DNA of 64,000 nt, from contig NZ_SMDD01000002.1 in assembly GCF_004343255.1 (NCBI RefSeq), positions 124,001-188,000 of the forward strand. Direction: 5' to 3'. Below are positions 44,991 to 53,954 of the stretch, piece by piece. This DNA comes from Laceyella sacchari (GTDB lineage: Bacteria > Bacillota > Bacilli > Thermoactinomycetales > Thermoactinomycetaceae). Each line of letters opens with the position of its first letter. Position 1 is the stretch's first letter. The notes below the pieces were generated by a model that worked only from the letters and a program-made list of their open reading frames with translations, ran no database searches and had not been told where the DNA came from. Both the position numbers and the translations under genes were made by a program.

Positions 44991-46547
44991 TTAAAACACT
45001 TTTGTCGTCCACGCTTCGCAATTCCATACATCAGTCACCACGTCTCGATAAAATTCCGGTTCGTGGCAGATGATGAGCACGCTCCCTTTATACGCTTTTA
45101 ATGCCCGTTTCAGCTCATCTTTGGCATCCACATCCAAGTGGTTGGTCGGCTCGTCCAAGACAAGCAAGTTGGTTTCTCTGTTGATCAGCTTGCACAGGCG
45201 CACTTTGGCTTTCTCCCCGCCGCTTAGCACCTCCACTTTGCTTTCGATATGCTTTGTTGTCAATCCGCATTTGGCAAGGGCAGCGCGCACTTCAAACTGT
45301 GTAAATCCGGGAAACTCATTCCAGATCTCTTCGATGCATGTGTTGTGATTGGCCGTCTTGATCTCTTGTTCAAAGTAGCCGATGTGTAAATACTCCCCCC
45401 GTTCCACCGTGCCGGAGAGGGGTTGAATCTCACCCAAGATACTGCGCAACAATGTCGTTTTCCCGATCCCGTTCGCCCCGATCAAAGCGATCTTCTGTCC
45501 ACGCTCCATCCGCAAATCCAGCGGGCGGGACAATGGCTCGTCATAGCCGATGACCAATTGGTGCGTCTCAAAAATCAATTTGCCGGACGTACGCGCTTCT
45601 TTAAAGTGAAATTCCGGTTTCGGCTTCTCCTTGGCCAGCTCAATCACTTCCATTTTGTCCAGCTTCTTCTGGCGGGACATCGCCATATTCCTTGTGGACA
45701 CCCGCGCTTTGTTGCGTTGCACAAAATCTTTTAGCTCCGCGATTTCTTGCTGTTGCTTTTTATAGGCCGCTTCCAACTGTTGTTTCTTGGCTTCATATAC
45801 CTGCTTAAACCGGTCATAATCACCCACATATCGGTTTAGTTGCTGGTTTTCCATATGGTAGACCAGATTGATCACACTGTTCAAAAAGGGAATGTCATGC
45901 GAGATGAGGATAAACGCATTTTCATATTCTTGCAAATACCTCTGTAGCCAAGTGATATGTTTCTCATCCAAATAGTTCGTCGGCTCGTCCAACAGCAGGA
46001 TATCCGGTTTCTCCAGCAGGAGCTTGGCCAACAGCACCTTTGTCCGTTGCCCCCCACTCAACTCATGCACATCCCGATCCAAACCGATATCCTCCAACCC
46101 GAGTCCTCTGGCGATCTCCACCACCTTGGCATCGATCGTATAGAAATCGTTATTGGTCAGCAAATCCTGCAAGGGGGCCACCTCTTCCATCAGCCGTTCC
46201 AGCTCTTCCGGGGTGGCCTCCGCCATCTTGGCGTATTTTTCGTTCATTTCCGCTTCGATGTCAAACAAATATTGAAACGCGCTTTTCAGCACATCGCGAA
46301 TCGTCATCCCTTTTTTCAGCGCGGCATGTTGATCCAGATAGCCGACGCGCACTTTGGAAGCCCACTCGATTTTGCCCTCATCCGGCTCCAGCTTCCCGGT
46401 GATGATGTTCATGAAAGTGGATTTCCCTTCGCCATTGGCCCCGATCAGGCCGACATGTTCCCCTTTGAGCAACCGGAACGACACATCTTGAAAAATCGCG
46501 CGGTCACCAAACCCGTGGCTTAAGTTTTTAACTGTCAGAATGCTCAT
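44991..46547 (-). CDS. ABC-F family ATPase (YkpA/YbiT-like)
   Basis: Duplicated ABC ATPase without membrane domain, of the class that binds the ribosomal E site and relieves translational stalling or gives antibiotic resistance. From ATG 46547, 518 residues: Walker A GANGEGKST (about 37-45), signature LSGGQRTKV, Walker B ILLLDEPTN, the ABC-F linker rich in charged residues (about 245-320, YEAKKQQLEAAYKKQQQ), second Walker A GANGIGKTT, second signature LSGGEKAKV and LVLDEPTNHLD. No evidence distinguishes housekeeping from resistance. Start chosen over a GTG three codons upstream because of ribosome-site spacing. Confidence 0.92.
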   Translation of the reverse strand: MSILTVKNLSHGFGDRAIFQDVSFRLLKGEHVGLIGANGEGKSTFMNIITGKLEPDEGKIEWASKVRVGYLDQHAALKKGMTIRDVLKSAFQYLFDIEAEMNEKYAKMAEATPEELERLMEEVAPLQDLLTNNDFYTIDAKVVEIARGLGLEDIGLDRDVHELSGGQRTKVLLAKLLLEKPDILLLDEPTNYLDEKHITWLQRYLQEYENAFILISHDIPFLNSVINLVYHMENQQLNRYVGDYDRFKQVYEAKKQQLEAAYKKQQQEIAELKDFVQRNKARVSTRNMAMSRQKKLDKMEVIELAKEKPKPEFHFKEARTSGKLIFETHQLVIGYDEPLSRPLDLRMERGQKIALIGANGIGKTTLLRSILGEIQPLSGTVERGEYLHIGYFEQEIKTANHNTCIEEIWNEFPGFTQFEVRAALAKCGLTTKHIESKVEVLSGGEKAKVRLCKLINRETNLLVLDEPTNHLDVDAKDELKRALKAYKGSVLIICHEPEFYRDVVTDVWNCEAWTTKVF

Positions 46548-46715
46548 GTGCGACACTCTCTTCCATTTATACTGATGCTTCTCGTAAAGCTTTCATCCAC
46601 ACCCAATAGCCCCCGACCGGTCGGGAGCGCATCCATTTGAGTGTAGCATGTCTTTCCCACTCGCACCATCCCGGATTTGTTTTAAACATGCGCCAAAGCC
46701 GGACTCAAAGCAAAA

Positions 46716-46746
46716 ACCCCCATCGGCTACAGTTGCCGATCGGGGC
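46716..46746 (-). terminator. terminator after the GH15 gene
   Basis: CCCCCATCGGC/GCCGATCGGGG arms; T-run on the minus strand (GGGGGTTTTTG). Confidence 0.85.
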
Positions 46747-46769
46747 TTCACTGATAGGGCAATGGTTGT

Positions 46770-48731
46770 TTAGATCGTTTCCACGCCCGCTTCTGCGAGC
46801 ATTTGGGCAGTCAACACAAACATCGCGTGCGACCAAGTGAGCGGCACTACCCATGCTGGCTCCCCGGTCGCTTTATCCACTTGCTCCGGCAAAAGATCTA
46901 GCGCTGTGGCATGCTCTACCGCCCAAGTGAAATGTTTTTTGGCTTCGCTCAAACGGCCCTGCAAGATGCGATATTGCGCCAGCCACAGAGTGGTCAAGAT
47001 CCACGGGTTCCCCCCGATATACGTATCATCTTCATAACGGCGAATCCCACCCACTTCTGGGGCGGTGCATGTCTGTTCGATCGCATCCGCCGTAGCGACC
47101 ATCCGCGGATCTTCGGGATCAAACACCTGGAAGGGAACAGACAAACCGATCAAGCTGATATCCTTCACATCATCTTGCGCCAACTGGCGGCGAACATAAC
47201 CCTTGTCATCCGTCACGGTGGCGACTGGTTTTCCTTGAGCCACTGCTTCCTCATACTCCGCTTCGCTCACAGATAGCTTGATCCCACGCAGAAACGTTTG
47301 CGTCCGTTCATCAATGGTGTTCTGTTCCATCCCCCTCTTAATGCTGTCAGCCGCCTTAAGCCAAGCATCAGCCAAGGAGGCGTAACCCAACTCTCGCGCA
47401 ATGGCAGCCGCACCAGTCAAGCCGCCGAACACAGCTGCCGCCGAATAGGTGTGCTCCGCTTCACGCTCTTCCCAAAGATCCTTGCTGGGAAGGGGCAACC
47501 CTGTCTCTTCATCTAAGAAGCTGAGCAAAAAGGTAACCCCTTTTTCCACAGCCGGCCACATTTCTTCCAGGAAAGCCCGGTCACCGGTCACAAGAAAATG
47601 TTGATGCATTCCCCATAAGATCGAACCACCTTCATCAATCTGCAATCCCCACGACGGAGCCAAGCGACCATCATGATAGTGGCGCTGTTGCCAAGAACCG
47701 TCCGGATCCTGCGCAAGCACCGCCCAACGGTAAAATGCCCGGGATAGCGAAGTTAATCCTGCTCGGTCAAACGCCGTAGTGATGTATGCTGCATCGCGCC
47801 CCCAACAGTATGCATAACCGCCGCAGCGGGTAAAGGCCTCATCAAACTCCGGCGCCGCAATCACGCACCCTGTCTTCTGGTCAGACATCAACTTAAATAC
47901 GAGCAACGATCGCTCATAGATCGCTTGCACCCGTTCATTCGCCAAGGCTAACGGTTTGGCCTCCTGCAAGTATGCGCGCCAATATGCTTCCGTCCGGGCC
48001 AACCATTCGTCGGCAGCTACCTGCTTGGCCTCCTGCATGTTGGCCATCGCCTCATGCACAGTCGAGCCAGCAGCCAAGTAGAGCGGCAACAACTGCGTTT
48101 CTCCCGGAGCCAAGGTCATTCGAAAAGACAAAGCCCCGTGCGGCACCATGCCAATCGCATCACCCGGCAGATAGCCTGCGGACGCATGATGAAATGCATC
48201 TCCGATCGCATAGCCTGCGCAATCGTTTGCACCAGACAGCGCAAAAGCATACTGGTGGCGGAAATAAAGCAATCCGTCGATCTGCCGCTCAAACGCTACG
48301 GTGTTGTACAAAGGATGCTCGGCGATCTGTAGAGAAGCGTACACGAAAAACGAAAGGGACAAGGGCTCTTTTCCTGTATTGGTCAACGTGACATGACGTA
48401 CGAGCAAATCTTTATCCGGCACCGCGAAGTCGGTGGTCACCACCATCAAAGGAACATCTCGTCCTGTCGCCTGCGTGCGCAGGATGTTGGTTCCTGGCAA
48501 ATAGGTTTGCTCATGACTCCACGCTTGTTCATTCTCCAGCCAGCTCGTCGCTGACTGCATTCCGTCCACCAATACCCCCATTTTCATGGTTTCCACATGT
48601 TGTGGCATATCCACATGCGGCCACCACAACCGATGCATTTCGCCGCGGGCGTCCAAAGCGGCCAACATGGAAGAATTACCGATCACAGCATCGTTGAGAT
48701 AAGGTTTACGGGTGATGGGCGATCTGTTCAT
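46770..48731 (-). CDS. GH15 family glycoside hydrolase (glucoamylase/trehalase-like)
   Basis: Inverting glucosidase acting on alpha-linked gluco-oligosaccharides. From ATG 48731 (AAAGGAGC upstream) 653 residues without signal peptide, so cytosolic. The N-terminal beta-sandwich domain (about 1-270) begins RKPYLNDAVIGN, and an (alpha/alpha)6 barrel follows with YAYCWGRDAAY, the general-acid region GLQIDEGGSILWG, KDLWEER and the C-terminal catalytic base region YIGGNPWILTT. It lies 145 bases downstream of the LacI gene and opposite a MalEFG-type importer, so it likely hydrolyses the imported sugar. Exact substrate (maltodextrin, trehalose or another glucoside) is not decided. Confidence 0.9.
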   Translation of the reverse strand: MNRSPITRKPYLNDAVIGNSSMLAALDARGEMHRLWWPHVDMPQHVETMKMGVLVDGMQSATSWLENEQAWSHEQTYLPGTNILRTQATGRDVPLMVVTTDFAVPDKDLLVRHVTLTNTGKEPLSLSFFVYASLQIAEHPLYNTVAFERQIDGLLYFRHQYAFALSGANDCAGYAIGDAFHHASAGYLPGDAIGMVPHGALSFRMTLAPGETQLLPLYLAAGSTVHEAMANMQEAKQVAADEWLARTEAYWRAYLQEAKPLALANERVQAIYERSLLVFKLMSDQKTGCVIAAPEFDEAFTRCGGYAYCWGRDAAYITTAFDRAGLTSLSRAFYRWAVLAQDPDGSWQQRHYHDGRLAPSWGLQIDEGGSILWGMHQHFLVTGDRAFLEEMWPAVEKGVTFLLSFLDEETGLPLPSKDLWEEREAEHTYSAAAVFGGLTGAAAIARELGYASLADAWLKAADSIKRGMEQNTIDERTQTFLRGIKLSVSEAEYEEAVAQGKPVATVTDDKGYVRRQLAQDDVKDISLIGLSVPFQVFDPEDPRMVATADAIEQTCTAPEVGGIRRYEDDTYIGGNPWILTTLWLAQYRILQGRLSEAKKHFTWAVEHATALDLLPEQVDKATGEPAWVVPLTWSHAMFVLTAQMLAEAGVETI

Positions 48732-48876
48732 GGATGATGCTCCTTTCGATCCAATCGAGATGAGATTTTGGTTGCCGGCGGAGCGGCATGCGAGGATCAT
48801 CTCTCCCCGATACGCCCCGCCATCCTTGCGGCGAATGAGGCACAACGTTGGCACCGACGGCTTGCATCGGCAAAAA

Positions 48877-49917
48877 TCAAAGCGCATCGTCAGCGTGGGG
48901 TAAAAATCTGACCGATTGGCGGATCACCAACCGATGCGGCACGGTTACATTTGGTTCAGGCACTTTTTCCCCTTGCAATATCCGGATCAAGTGGCGCGCT
49001 GTCTGATAGCCCAGATGGTAGATACCGATATCTACTGTGGTCATCGGTGGATTGCTCAATTCCGACAACACGATGTTGTTAAAGCCGACAACAGACACAT
49101 CCTCAGGAATCTGATAACCGGCTCCCACCAATTCACGAATCATGCCAAAGGCGACCACATCATCCGACACCACAAACGCAGTGGGTCGGTCAGGCGCGTT
49201 CATCACCATGGAGACAGCGTGAAATCCGTTTTTGGGCAAAATGTCTGATGCAATCACCCATTCGTCCCTAAGTGGCAATTTCGCCTGGGATAACGCTTTT
49301 TGATAACCAGCCAAGCGGTCGCCCGACACGACCAACTCCGGCGGGCCGCTGACAAACCCGATGCGACGGTGCCCCTGGTTGATCAAATGAAACGTCGCAT
49401 CAAAAGCCGCGGCGATGTTATCATTGTTCACCGCCGGCACGTCAGGATGCTCAAGAGAGCGCCCCAACACCACAAACGGAAAGTCCAACGCGAGCAATTT
49501 TTCTATTACGGGGTCCGCTTTGCGGGGTTTGATCAGGATCATCCCATCCACCTGACGCCCCAACACCATGCGGGTAACCGTTTCCATTTCTTCTTTCGGA
49601 TTATTGGCCGAAGACATCAACAAGTCATATTGTTTTTGATTCGCGCAAGCCAGCATGCCCCGCAACACTTCAGAGAAAAAGGGGTTGGCAAACAGCTCTT
49701 CGGCCGAACGCGGCAACACGAGCCCCAACGTTTTGGTGCTTTTGGAGACCAGCTTCTTCGCTGTCATGTTGGGATGGTAGCCGAGCGTTTCCATCGCTTG
49801 CCGCACTTTTTCGGCGGTGGCCTTGCTGATGCGCGGATGATTAGAAATGACGCGGGAAACAGTAGAAGGGGATACCCCCGCCAACCGCGCCACATCTTTA
49901 ATGGTTACAGAAGGCAT
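48877..49917 (-). CDS. LacI-family repressor of the oligosaccharide locus
   Basis: 346 residues from ATG 49917 (GGAGAGAAAG upstream). N-terminal HTH TIKDVARLAGVSPSTVSRVI and hinge YHPNMTAKKL, then a periplasmic-binding-protein-like sugar domain (LGLVLPRSAEELFANPFFSE, GFVSGPPE, FVVSDDVVAFGM). The divergent region carries three LacI/CcpA-like palindromes (49937, 50151, 50225), the first directly upstream of this gene, suggesting autoregulation. It separates the GH15 gene from the importer genes and probably controls both. Inducer unknown. Confidence 0.92.
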   Translation of the reverse strand: MPSVTIKDVARLAGVSPSTVSRVISNHPRISKATAEKVRQAMETLGYHPNMTAKKLVSKSTKTLGLVLPRSAEELFANPFFSEVLRGMLACANQKQYDLLMSSANNPKEEMETVTRMVLGRQVDGMILIKPRKADPVIEKLLALDFPFVVLGRSLEHPDVPAVNNDNIAAAFDATFHLINQGHRRIGFVSGPPELVVSGDRLAGYQKALSQAKLPLRDEWVIASDILPKNGFHAVSMVMNAPDRPTAFVVSDDVVAFGMIRELVGAGYQIPEDVSVVGFNNIVLSELSNPPMTTVDIGIYHLGYQTARHLIRILQGEKVPEPNVTVPHRLVIRQSVRFLPHADDAL

Positions 49918-49936
49918 CGCTTTCTCTCCAAATTTG

Positions 49937-49950
49937 TGCAAACGTTTGTA
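49937..49950. promoter_or_regulatory. LacI-type operator 1
   Basis: TGCAAACGTTTGTA, near-perfect palindrome centred on CG, 20 bases upstream of the LacI start codon. Confidence 0.75.
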
Positions 49951-50150
49951 TATCCTATCCTAGCGGAAAGACCGAAAATTGTAAACCTCCCCTTTTTCAA
50001 AGCACAAAAACATTGTGATTCCGATTAAAATAACACATTTCTCACAAGATATCGTTAATATAACGAAGAAATATACAGAAAACAGACGATATTCAAAGAT
50101 AATCTCTATATATCGCATTTCATGGCTGATTTTAGCTATATTTAATCGCG

Positions 50151-50164
50151 TGCAAACGCTTTCC
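50151..50164. promoter_or_regulatory. LacI-type operator 2 / possible cre
   Basis: TGCAAACGCTTTCC shares the AAACGYTT core with operators 1 and 3. It also fits a CcpA catabolite-response element. Confidence 0.6.
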
Positions 50165-50224
50165 AACTCCCTCTTTTTGGTGTAGGATTAGTCATACAGG
50201 AGAACCGCCTCAACACGTCTTTTT

Positions 50225-50240
50225 GCGAAAACGTTTGCAC
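50225..50240. promoter_or_regulatory. LacI-type operator 3
   Basis: GCGAAAACGTTTGCAC, 140 bases upstream of the solute-binding-protein gene. Together with sites 1 and 2 it spans the divergent promoter region 49918-50378, in which I see no coding frame. Confidence 0.7.
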
Positions 50241-50378
50241 TAATGTTGAAATGTTGGGCAGCCATTATTATCGATCCTCTTTTACCCTTGTACCCTGCCT
50301 TCATCAAGCAAACGGCATGGGCTGAGTAACCTCCCGGACATTTCAACAGTACATCCACAGAAAGGGGCTAACAGGTAC

Positions 50379-51629
50379 ATGAAAAAATTTTTGCGCACCT
50401 TTGCTTCCGTCGCGCTCGCGGGTTCGTTACTGGTCGGTTGTAGCCCTTCTGCCACCGAACAGTCATCCGGACCGGTCACCATCACTTTCTGGAACACGAT
50501 GAATACAGAAGAGACAGAAACATTGAAAGAAATTATCGCCAATTTTGAAAAAGAGCACAAAGACATTAAAGTCAAAATGGAAAACGTGCCATTCGCCGAA
50601 GGGCAGAACAAATTTAAAACCGCAGCCCAAGCGGGCAAAGGCCCTGACGTCCTTCGTTCTGAAATCGCTTGGACACCGGAATTCGCGGCATTGGGCCTGC
50701 TGGAACCCCTCGATAATTATTTCAAAGACCAAGACGACTTTTTGGATAATGCCCTCAAATACAGCAAGTGGAATGGAAAAACCTGGAGCGTACCCCAAGT
50801 GACCGATGCGCTCGGCCTGCTCTACAACAAAAAGCTGCTGGCTGAAAAAGGATTTAAGGAACCACCCAAAACCATGGACGAATTTTACCAAGTGGCTAAA
50901 GCCTTATCCGACCCGGCCAAAGACAAGTGGGGATTCTATTACCGCCAGTCGGACGCTTACTGGTTTCAACCCTTCATGTGGGCCTTTGGCGGTGGGTTAA
51001 TCACGGAGAATAAGGAAATTCAAGTCAACAACGCCGGATCGGTCAAAGGATTGGAATTTTTGCTCAAACTGCGGGATGACAAAGTGATGCCCGACGAGTT
51101 TAGCGCGGCCAACGATTACAACAACCTGCAACAAGCGTTCAAAACCGGGCGCGCTGCAATGGTCTTCCAAGGTCCTTGGGCCACGTCAGATCTCTTGCAA
51201 GGTGAGCAATTCAAAGATCCAAACAACCTGGGCATCGCCCCGATCCCAGCCGGCCCGGAAGGCAAAACCGGATCTCCGGTCGGAGGGAACGGCTTCGTCA
51301 TCTATGCCGGTTCCAAACACAAAGAAGCTTCCTACAAATTTATCGCTTACTTGACCAATGCGGAAAACCAAGCCAAGTTCGCCTCCAAAAACGGACTGAT
51401 CCCGACCCGCAAATCAGCGTTTGAGCTGAAAGAAGTGAAGGAAAATCGCTTGGTCAACGACTGGCGCCCCGTCCTCGACAAAGCGACCAACCGCCCAGTC
51501 ATCCCGGAAGGCGGCCAGATCTACACCACATTTAATCCGGAAATCCAAGCTGCCTTCAAAAAAGAAAAAACACCAAAACAAGCGTTGGATGCAGTGGCCG
51601 AATCTTGGAAAAAGTTGCTTAATAAATAA
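50379..51629 (+). CDS. oligosaccharide ABC transporter solute-binding lipoprotein (MalE-like)
   Basis: 416 residues. Lipoprotein signal peptide with basic start MKKFLRTF, hydrophobic core and lipobox LVGC, so anchored to the outer face of the membrane. The mature part has MalE/family-1 features: VTITFWNTMNTEE, EFWKEHKDIKVK-like stretch, GKGPDVLRSEIAWTPEFA, GPWATSDL, GGNGFVIYAGSKHKEA. ATG 50379 follows AGAAAGGGGC. First gene of the three-gene importer; the most similar functional groups bind maltodextrin or related glucosides. Controlled by the LacI-type operators upstream. Confidence 0.93.
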   Translation: MKKFLRTFASVALAGSLLVGCSPSATEQSSGPVTITFWNTMNTEETETLKEIIANFEKEHKDIKVKMENVPFAEGQNKFKTAAQAGKGPDVLRSEIAWTPEFAALGLLEPLDNYFKDQDDFLDNALKYSKWNGKTWSVPQVTDALGLLYNKKLLAEKGFKEPPKTMDEFYQVAKALSDPAKDKWGFYYRQSDAYWFQPFMWAFGGGLITENKEIQVNNAGSVKGLEFLLKLRDDKVMPDEFSAANDYNNLQQAFKTGRAAMVFQGPWATSDLLQGEQFKDPNNLGIAPIPAGPEGKTGSPVGGNGFVIYAGSKHKEASYKFIAYLTNAENQAKFASKNGLIPTRKSAFELKEVKENRLVNDWRPVLDKATNRPVIPEGGQIYTTFNPEIQAAFKKEKTPKQALDAVAESWKKLLNK

Positions 51630-51743
51630 TCTTCCGCCCGCATTCATTCCGCTGGCGGGCCCTAGGGAAGAGGAGCGGACAGCCCTCTTCCCTCTTCACA
51701 CTCTTTGCGCAAAAGCGCCAATGATGGAAGGAGGCGGGCTAAA

Positions 51744-52664
51744 GTGAGTACCCGTAATAATGCGTGGATTGCATATGTCTTCTTAGCACCTGTGTTTATC
51801 GTCATGACCTTGCTCGTTTTTATTCCGCTGGCACAAGGCATCTCGTACAGCTTTACCAACATGAACCAATACAACATGGGCAACCAATTTCTGCCGCCAA
51901 GCTATGAATGGATCGGCTTAAAAAACTACAGCGACCTCTTCGGCACTATCTTCCAACCCAAATCCGTCTTCCGTGACGTTTTGGTACAAACAGCGATCTG
52001 GACTTTCGTCAACGTGTTTTTCCACTTCACCTTGGGCTTGTTCCTGGCTTTGCTGCTCAACCGCAAAATCAAAGGCAGGGGCATCTACCGGATGTTGCTC
52101 ATGGTTCCTTGGGCAGTGCCTTCCTTTGTTGGCGCTTTCGCTTGGCAATGGATGTACAACGACAAATACGGCCTGTTTAATTTAGTATTGAAAAACCTGG
52201 GCCTCCCTGCCGTCCCCTGGTTAGGAGACAGCTTCTGGGCGATGTTTTCGGCCATTTTGGTCAATGTTTGGATCGGCATTCCGTTCATGATGGTCACCCT
52301 CTTGGGCGGCTTGCAGAGCATCCCGGAGTCGCTCTATGAGGCAGCACGCATCGATGGCGCCACCTGGTGGCAACAGCTGAAAAACATCACGTTGCCCCTG
52401 CTGAAACCCGTTGCCACTACAGCCACCACACTTGGGATCATCTGGACATTCAACATGTTTAACATCATTTATCTGATTACGGGCGGCGGTCCGGTTCACT
52501 CCACCGAAATCTTGGTGACCTACGCGTACCGAGAAGCGTTCCGCAATTGGAATTTGGGAGTCGCTTCAACTTACGGGGTTGTGATCCTGAGCGTGCTCAT
52601 CGTCTTCACGCTCTTTTATCGACGAGTGTTAAAAGCCAATGCCAACGAGGGGGTGTATTACTGA
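51744..52664 (+). CDS. sugar ABC transporter permease (MalF-like)
   Basis: 306-residue inner-membrane permease with six hydrophobic segments and the EAA loop YEAARIDGATWWQQLKNITLPLLKP near residue 205, which contacts the ATPase. Start taken as GTG 51744 because GGAGG lies 8 bases upstream; the frame is open 13 codons further. It overlaps nothing and ends 1 base before the MalG-like ATG, so the two are coupled. Pairs with the next permease. Confidence 0.93.
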   Translation: MSTRNNAWIAYVFLAPVFIVMTLLVFIPLAQGISYSFTNMNQYNMGNQFLPPSYEWIGLKNYSDLFGTIFQPKSVFRDVLVQTAIWTFVNVFFHFTLGLFLALLLNRKIKGRGIYRMLLMVPWAVPSFVGAFAWQWMYNDKYGLFNLVLKNLGLPAVPWLGDSFWAMFSAILVNVWIGIPFMMVTLLGGLQSIPESLYEAARIDGATWWQQLKNITLPLLKPVATTATTLGIIWTFNMFNIIYLITGGGPVHSTEILVTYAYREAFRNWNLGVASTYGVVILSVLIVFTLFYRRVLKANANEGVYY

Positions 52665-52665
52665 G

Positions 52666-53493
52666 ATGCGCCAATCAAACGGATGGGTACACCTGATTTT
52701 GATTATTTCCTGCTTTCTCGCCGTCTTTCCGGTTCTCTGGATCTTGGCGACCAGTTTCAAACCGGAAGCGGAGGTCTTTTCCAGCTCGATTCAATGGATT
52801 CCCGAAACCTTTACCTTGGACAACTACAAGACGGTCTTAACCCGTTCGGATGGCATCTTCCTAACCTGGTTTAAGAATAGCGTCCTGATCGCCCTGTTTA
52901 CCACCTTGGTCGGCTTGGTCTTGTCGACGACGGCGGCTTACGCCATTTCGCGCTATAAATTCCGCGGGCGAAGCAGCGTGGAACTCAGCGTGTTGATTAC
53001 GCAGATGTTCCCTGGCGCGCTACTGATCATCCCGCTCTATCTGATCATCAACAAATTGGGTTTGCTAAACAGTTACTTTGGTATTATCTTGGCTTACTCC
53101 ACGGTTTCAGTGCCTTTTTGCATCATGAACTTGAAAAGCTTTTTCGACACCATCCCTTATGAGCTGGAAGAAGCAGCTCGAGTAGACGGGCTGTCCCACT
53201 TGGGTACCTTTGTGCGGATCGTCCTGCCGCTCTCCTTGCCCGGTCTGGCTGTGACGGCATTTTATTCCTTCATCACCGCCTGGAATGAATTTTTGATCGC
53301 CATCACCTTAATGAATGAAGAAACGATGTACACCTTGCCGATTGGCTTGCAACAGTTTGTCAATCAATTCAACACCGACTACCACCTGATGGCGGCCGCC
53401 GCAATCCTAATCACGTTGCCGGTCTTGTGCTTCTTCCTGTTTGCGCAACGCTACTTGATCTCCGGTATGACTGCCGGTGGCACCAAAGGATGA
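52666..53493 (+). CDS. sugar ABC transporter permease (MalG-like)
   Basis: 275-residue partner permease with six hydrophobic segments and the EAA loop YELEEAARVDGLSHLGTFVRIVLPL (about residues 165-190). Typical MalG features include ATSFKPEAEVF after the first helix and the C-terminal RYLISGMTAGGTKG. ATG 52666 directly follows the MalF-like stop; GAGGGGG is about 13 bases upstream. No ATPase gene is present in the operon, so a shared MsmX-type ATPase encoded elsewhere is expected, as is usual in Bacilli. Confidence 0.93.
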   Translation: MRQSNGWVHLILIISCFLAVFPVLWILATSFKPEAEVFSSSIQWIPETFTLDNYKTVLTRSDGIFLTWFKNSVLIALFTTLVGLVLSTTAAYAISRYKFRGRSSVELSVLITQMFPGALLIIPLYLIINKLGLLNSYFGIILAYSTVSVPFCIMNLKSFFDTIPYELEEAARVDGLSHLGTFVRIVLPLSLPGLAVTAFYSFITAWNEFLIAITLMNEETMYTLPIGLQQFVNQFNTDYHLMAAAAILITLPVLCFFLFAQRYLISGMTAGGTKG

Positions 53494-53553
53494 TTTTCAG
53501 CCCAAGGCAAGACCTGCTAACGAAGAGTTGAATGGTAAATCCAGCCTTCCTAA

Positions 53554-53580
53554 AACCCCAACCATTGGGGTTCTTTTTTT
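53554..53580 (+). terminator. terminator of the importer operon
   Basis: AACCCCA/TGGGGTT hairpin followed by CTTTTTTT. Confidence 0.88.
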
Positions 53581-53665
53581 CGTCCTTCCTTCTTCTCAGA
53601 TATAGCCAAGCACCAACAAACGCCCCCAGAATAGAATAATCATAAATCCATGGGAGGTGCCTATC

Positions 53666-53887
53666 ATGACTCAAAATCAGCCCTATGCACATGAATATGA
53701 AGAGCAGCATGCGCCTTATGCGTTTGAGGAGGATTTGATGACGCACAACGCTTGGCCGACACCCGATGCCCAGACGCAACAATTTTACCCGTTCTTCTTC
53801 CCCTTTCCGTTTCCGCGTCCCTTTCCGTTTTTCATCGCTCCTTTCTATCCATATCGGAGACCTTATCGAAGATATAGATATTGGTAA
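53666..53887 (+). CDS. small aromatic/Pro-rich, spore-coat-like protein
   Basis: ATG 53666 with GGGAGGTG upstream encodes 73 residues. The N-terminal half is acidic and Gln/His-rich (MTQNQPYAHEYEEQHAPYAFEE). The C-terminal half is almost only Phe, Pro, Tyr and Arg (FYPFFFPFPFPRPFPFF, then YRRPYRRYRYW). No signal peptide. The composition resembles small insoluble coat proteins such as those with PYY/RY-rich tails; this is inference. Monocistronic, between two good terminators. Confidence 0.65.
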   Translation: MTQNQPYAHEYEEQHAPYAFEEDLMTHNAWPTPDAQTQQFYPFFFPFPFPRPFPFFIAPFYPYRRPYRRYRYW

Positions 53888-53904
53888 GATCGACCCCATA
53901 CAAA

Positions 53905-53948
53905 AACCACCCCAAGCCTGGCAACCAGGCATCTGAGGTGGTTTTTCG
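53905..53948. terminator. terminator between the coat-like gene and uppP
   Basis: ACCACC/GGTGGT outer arms, GCCTGG/CCAGGC inner arms, T-run on the plus strand and A-run at the left, usable from both sides. Confidence 0.75.
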
Positions 53949-53954
53949 GTATGG

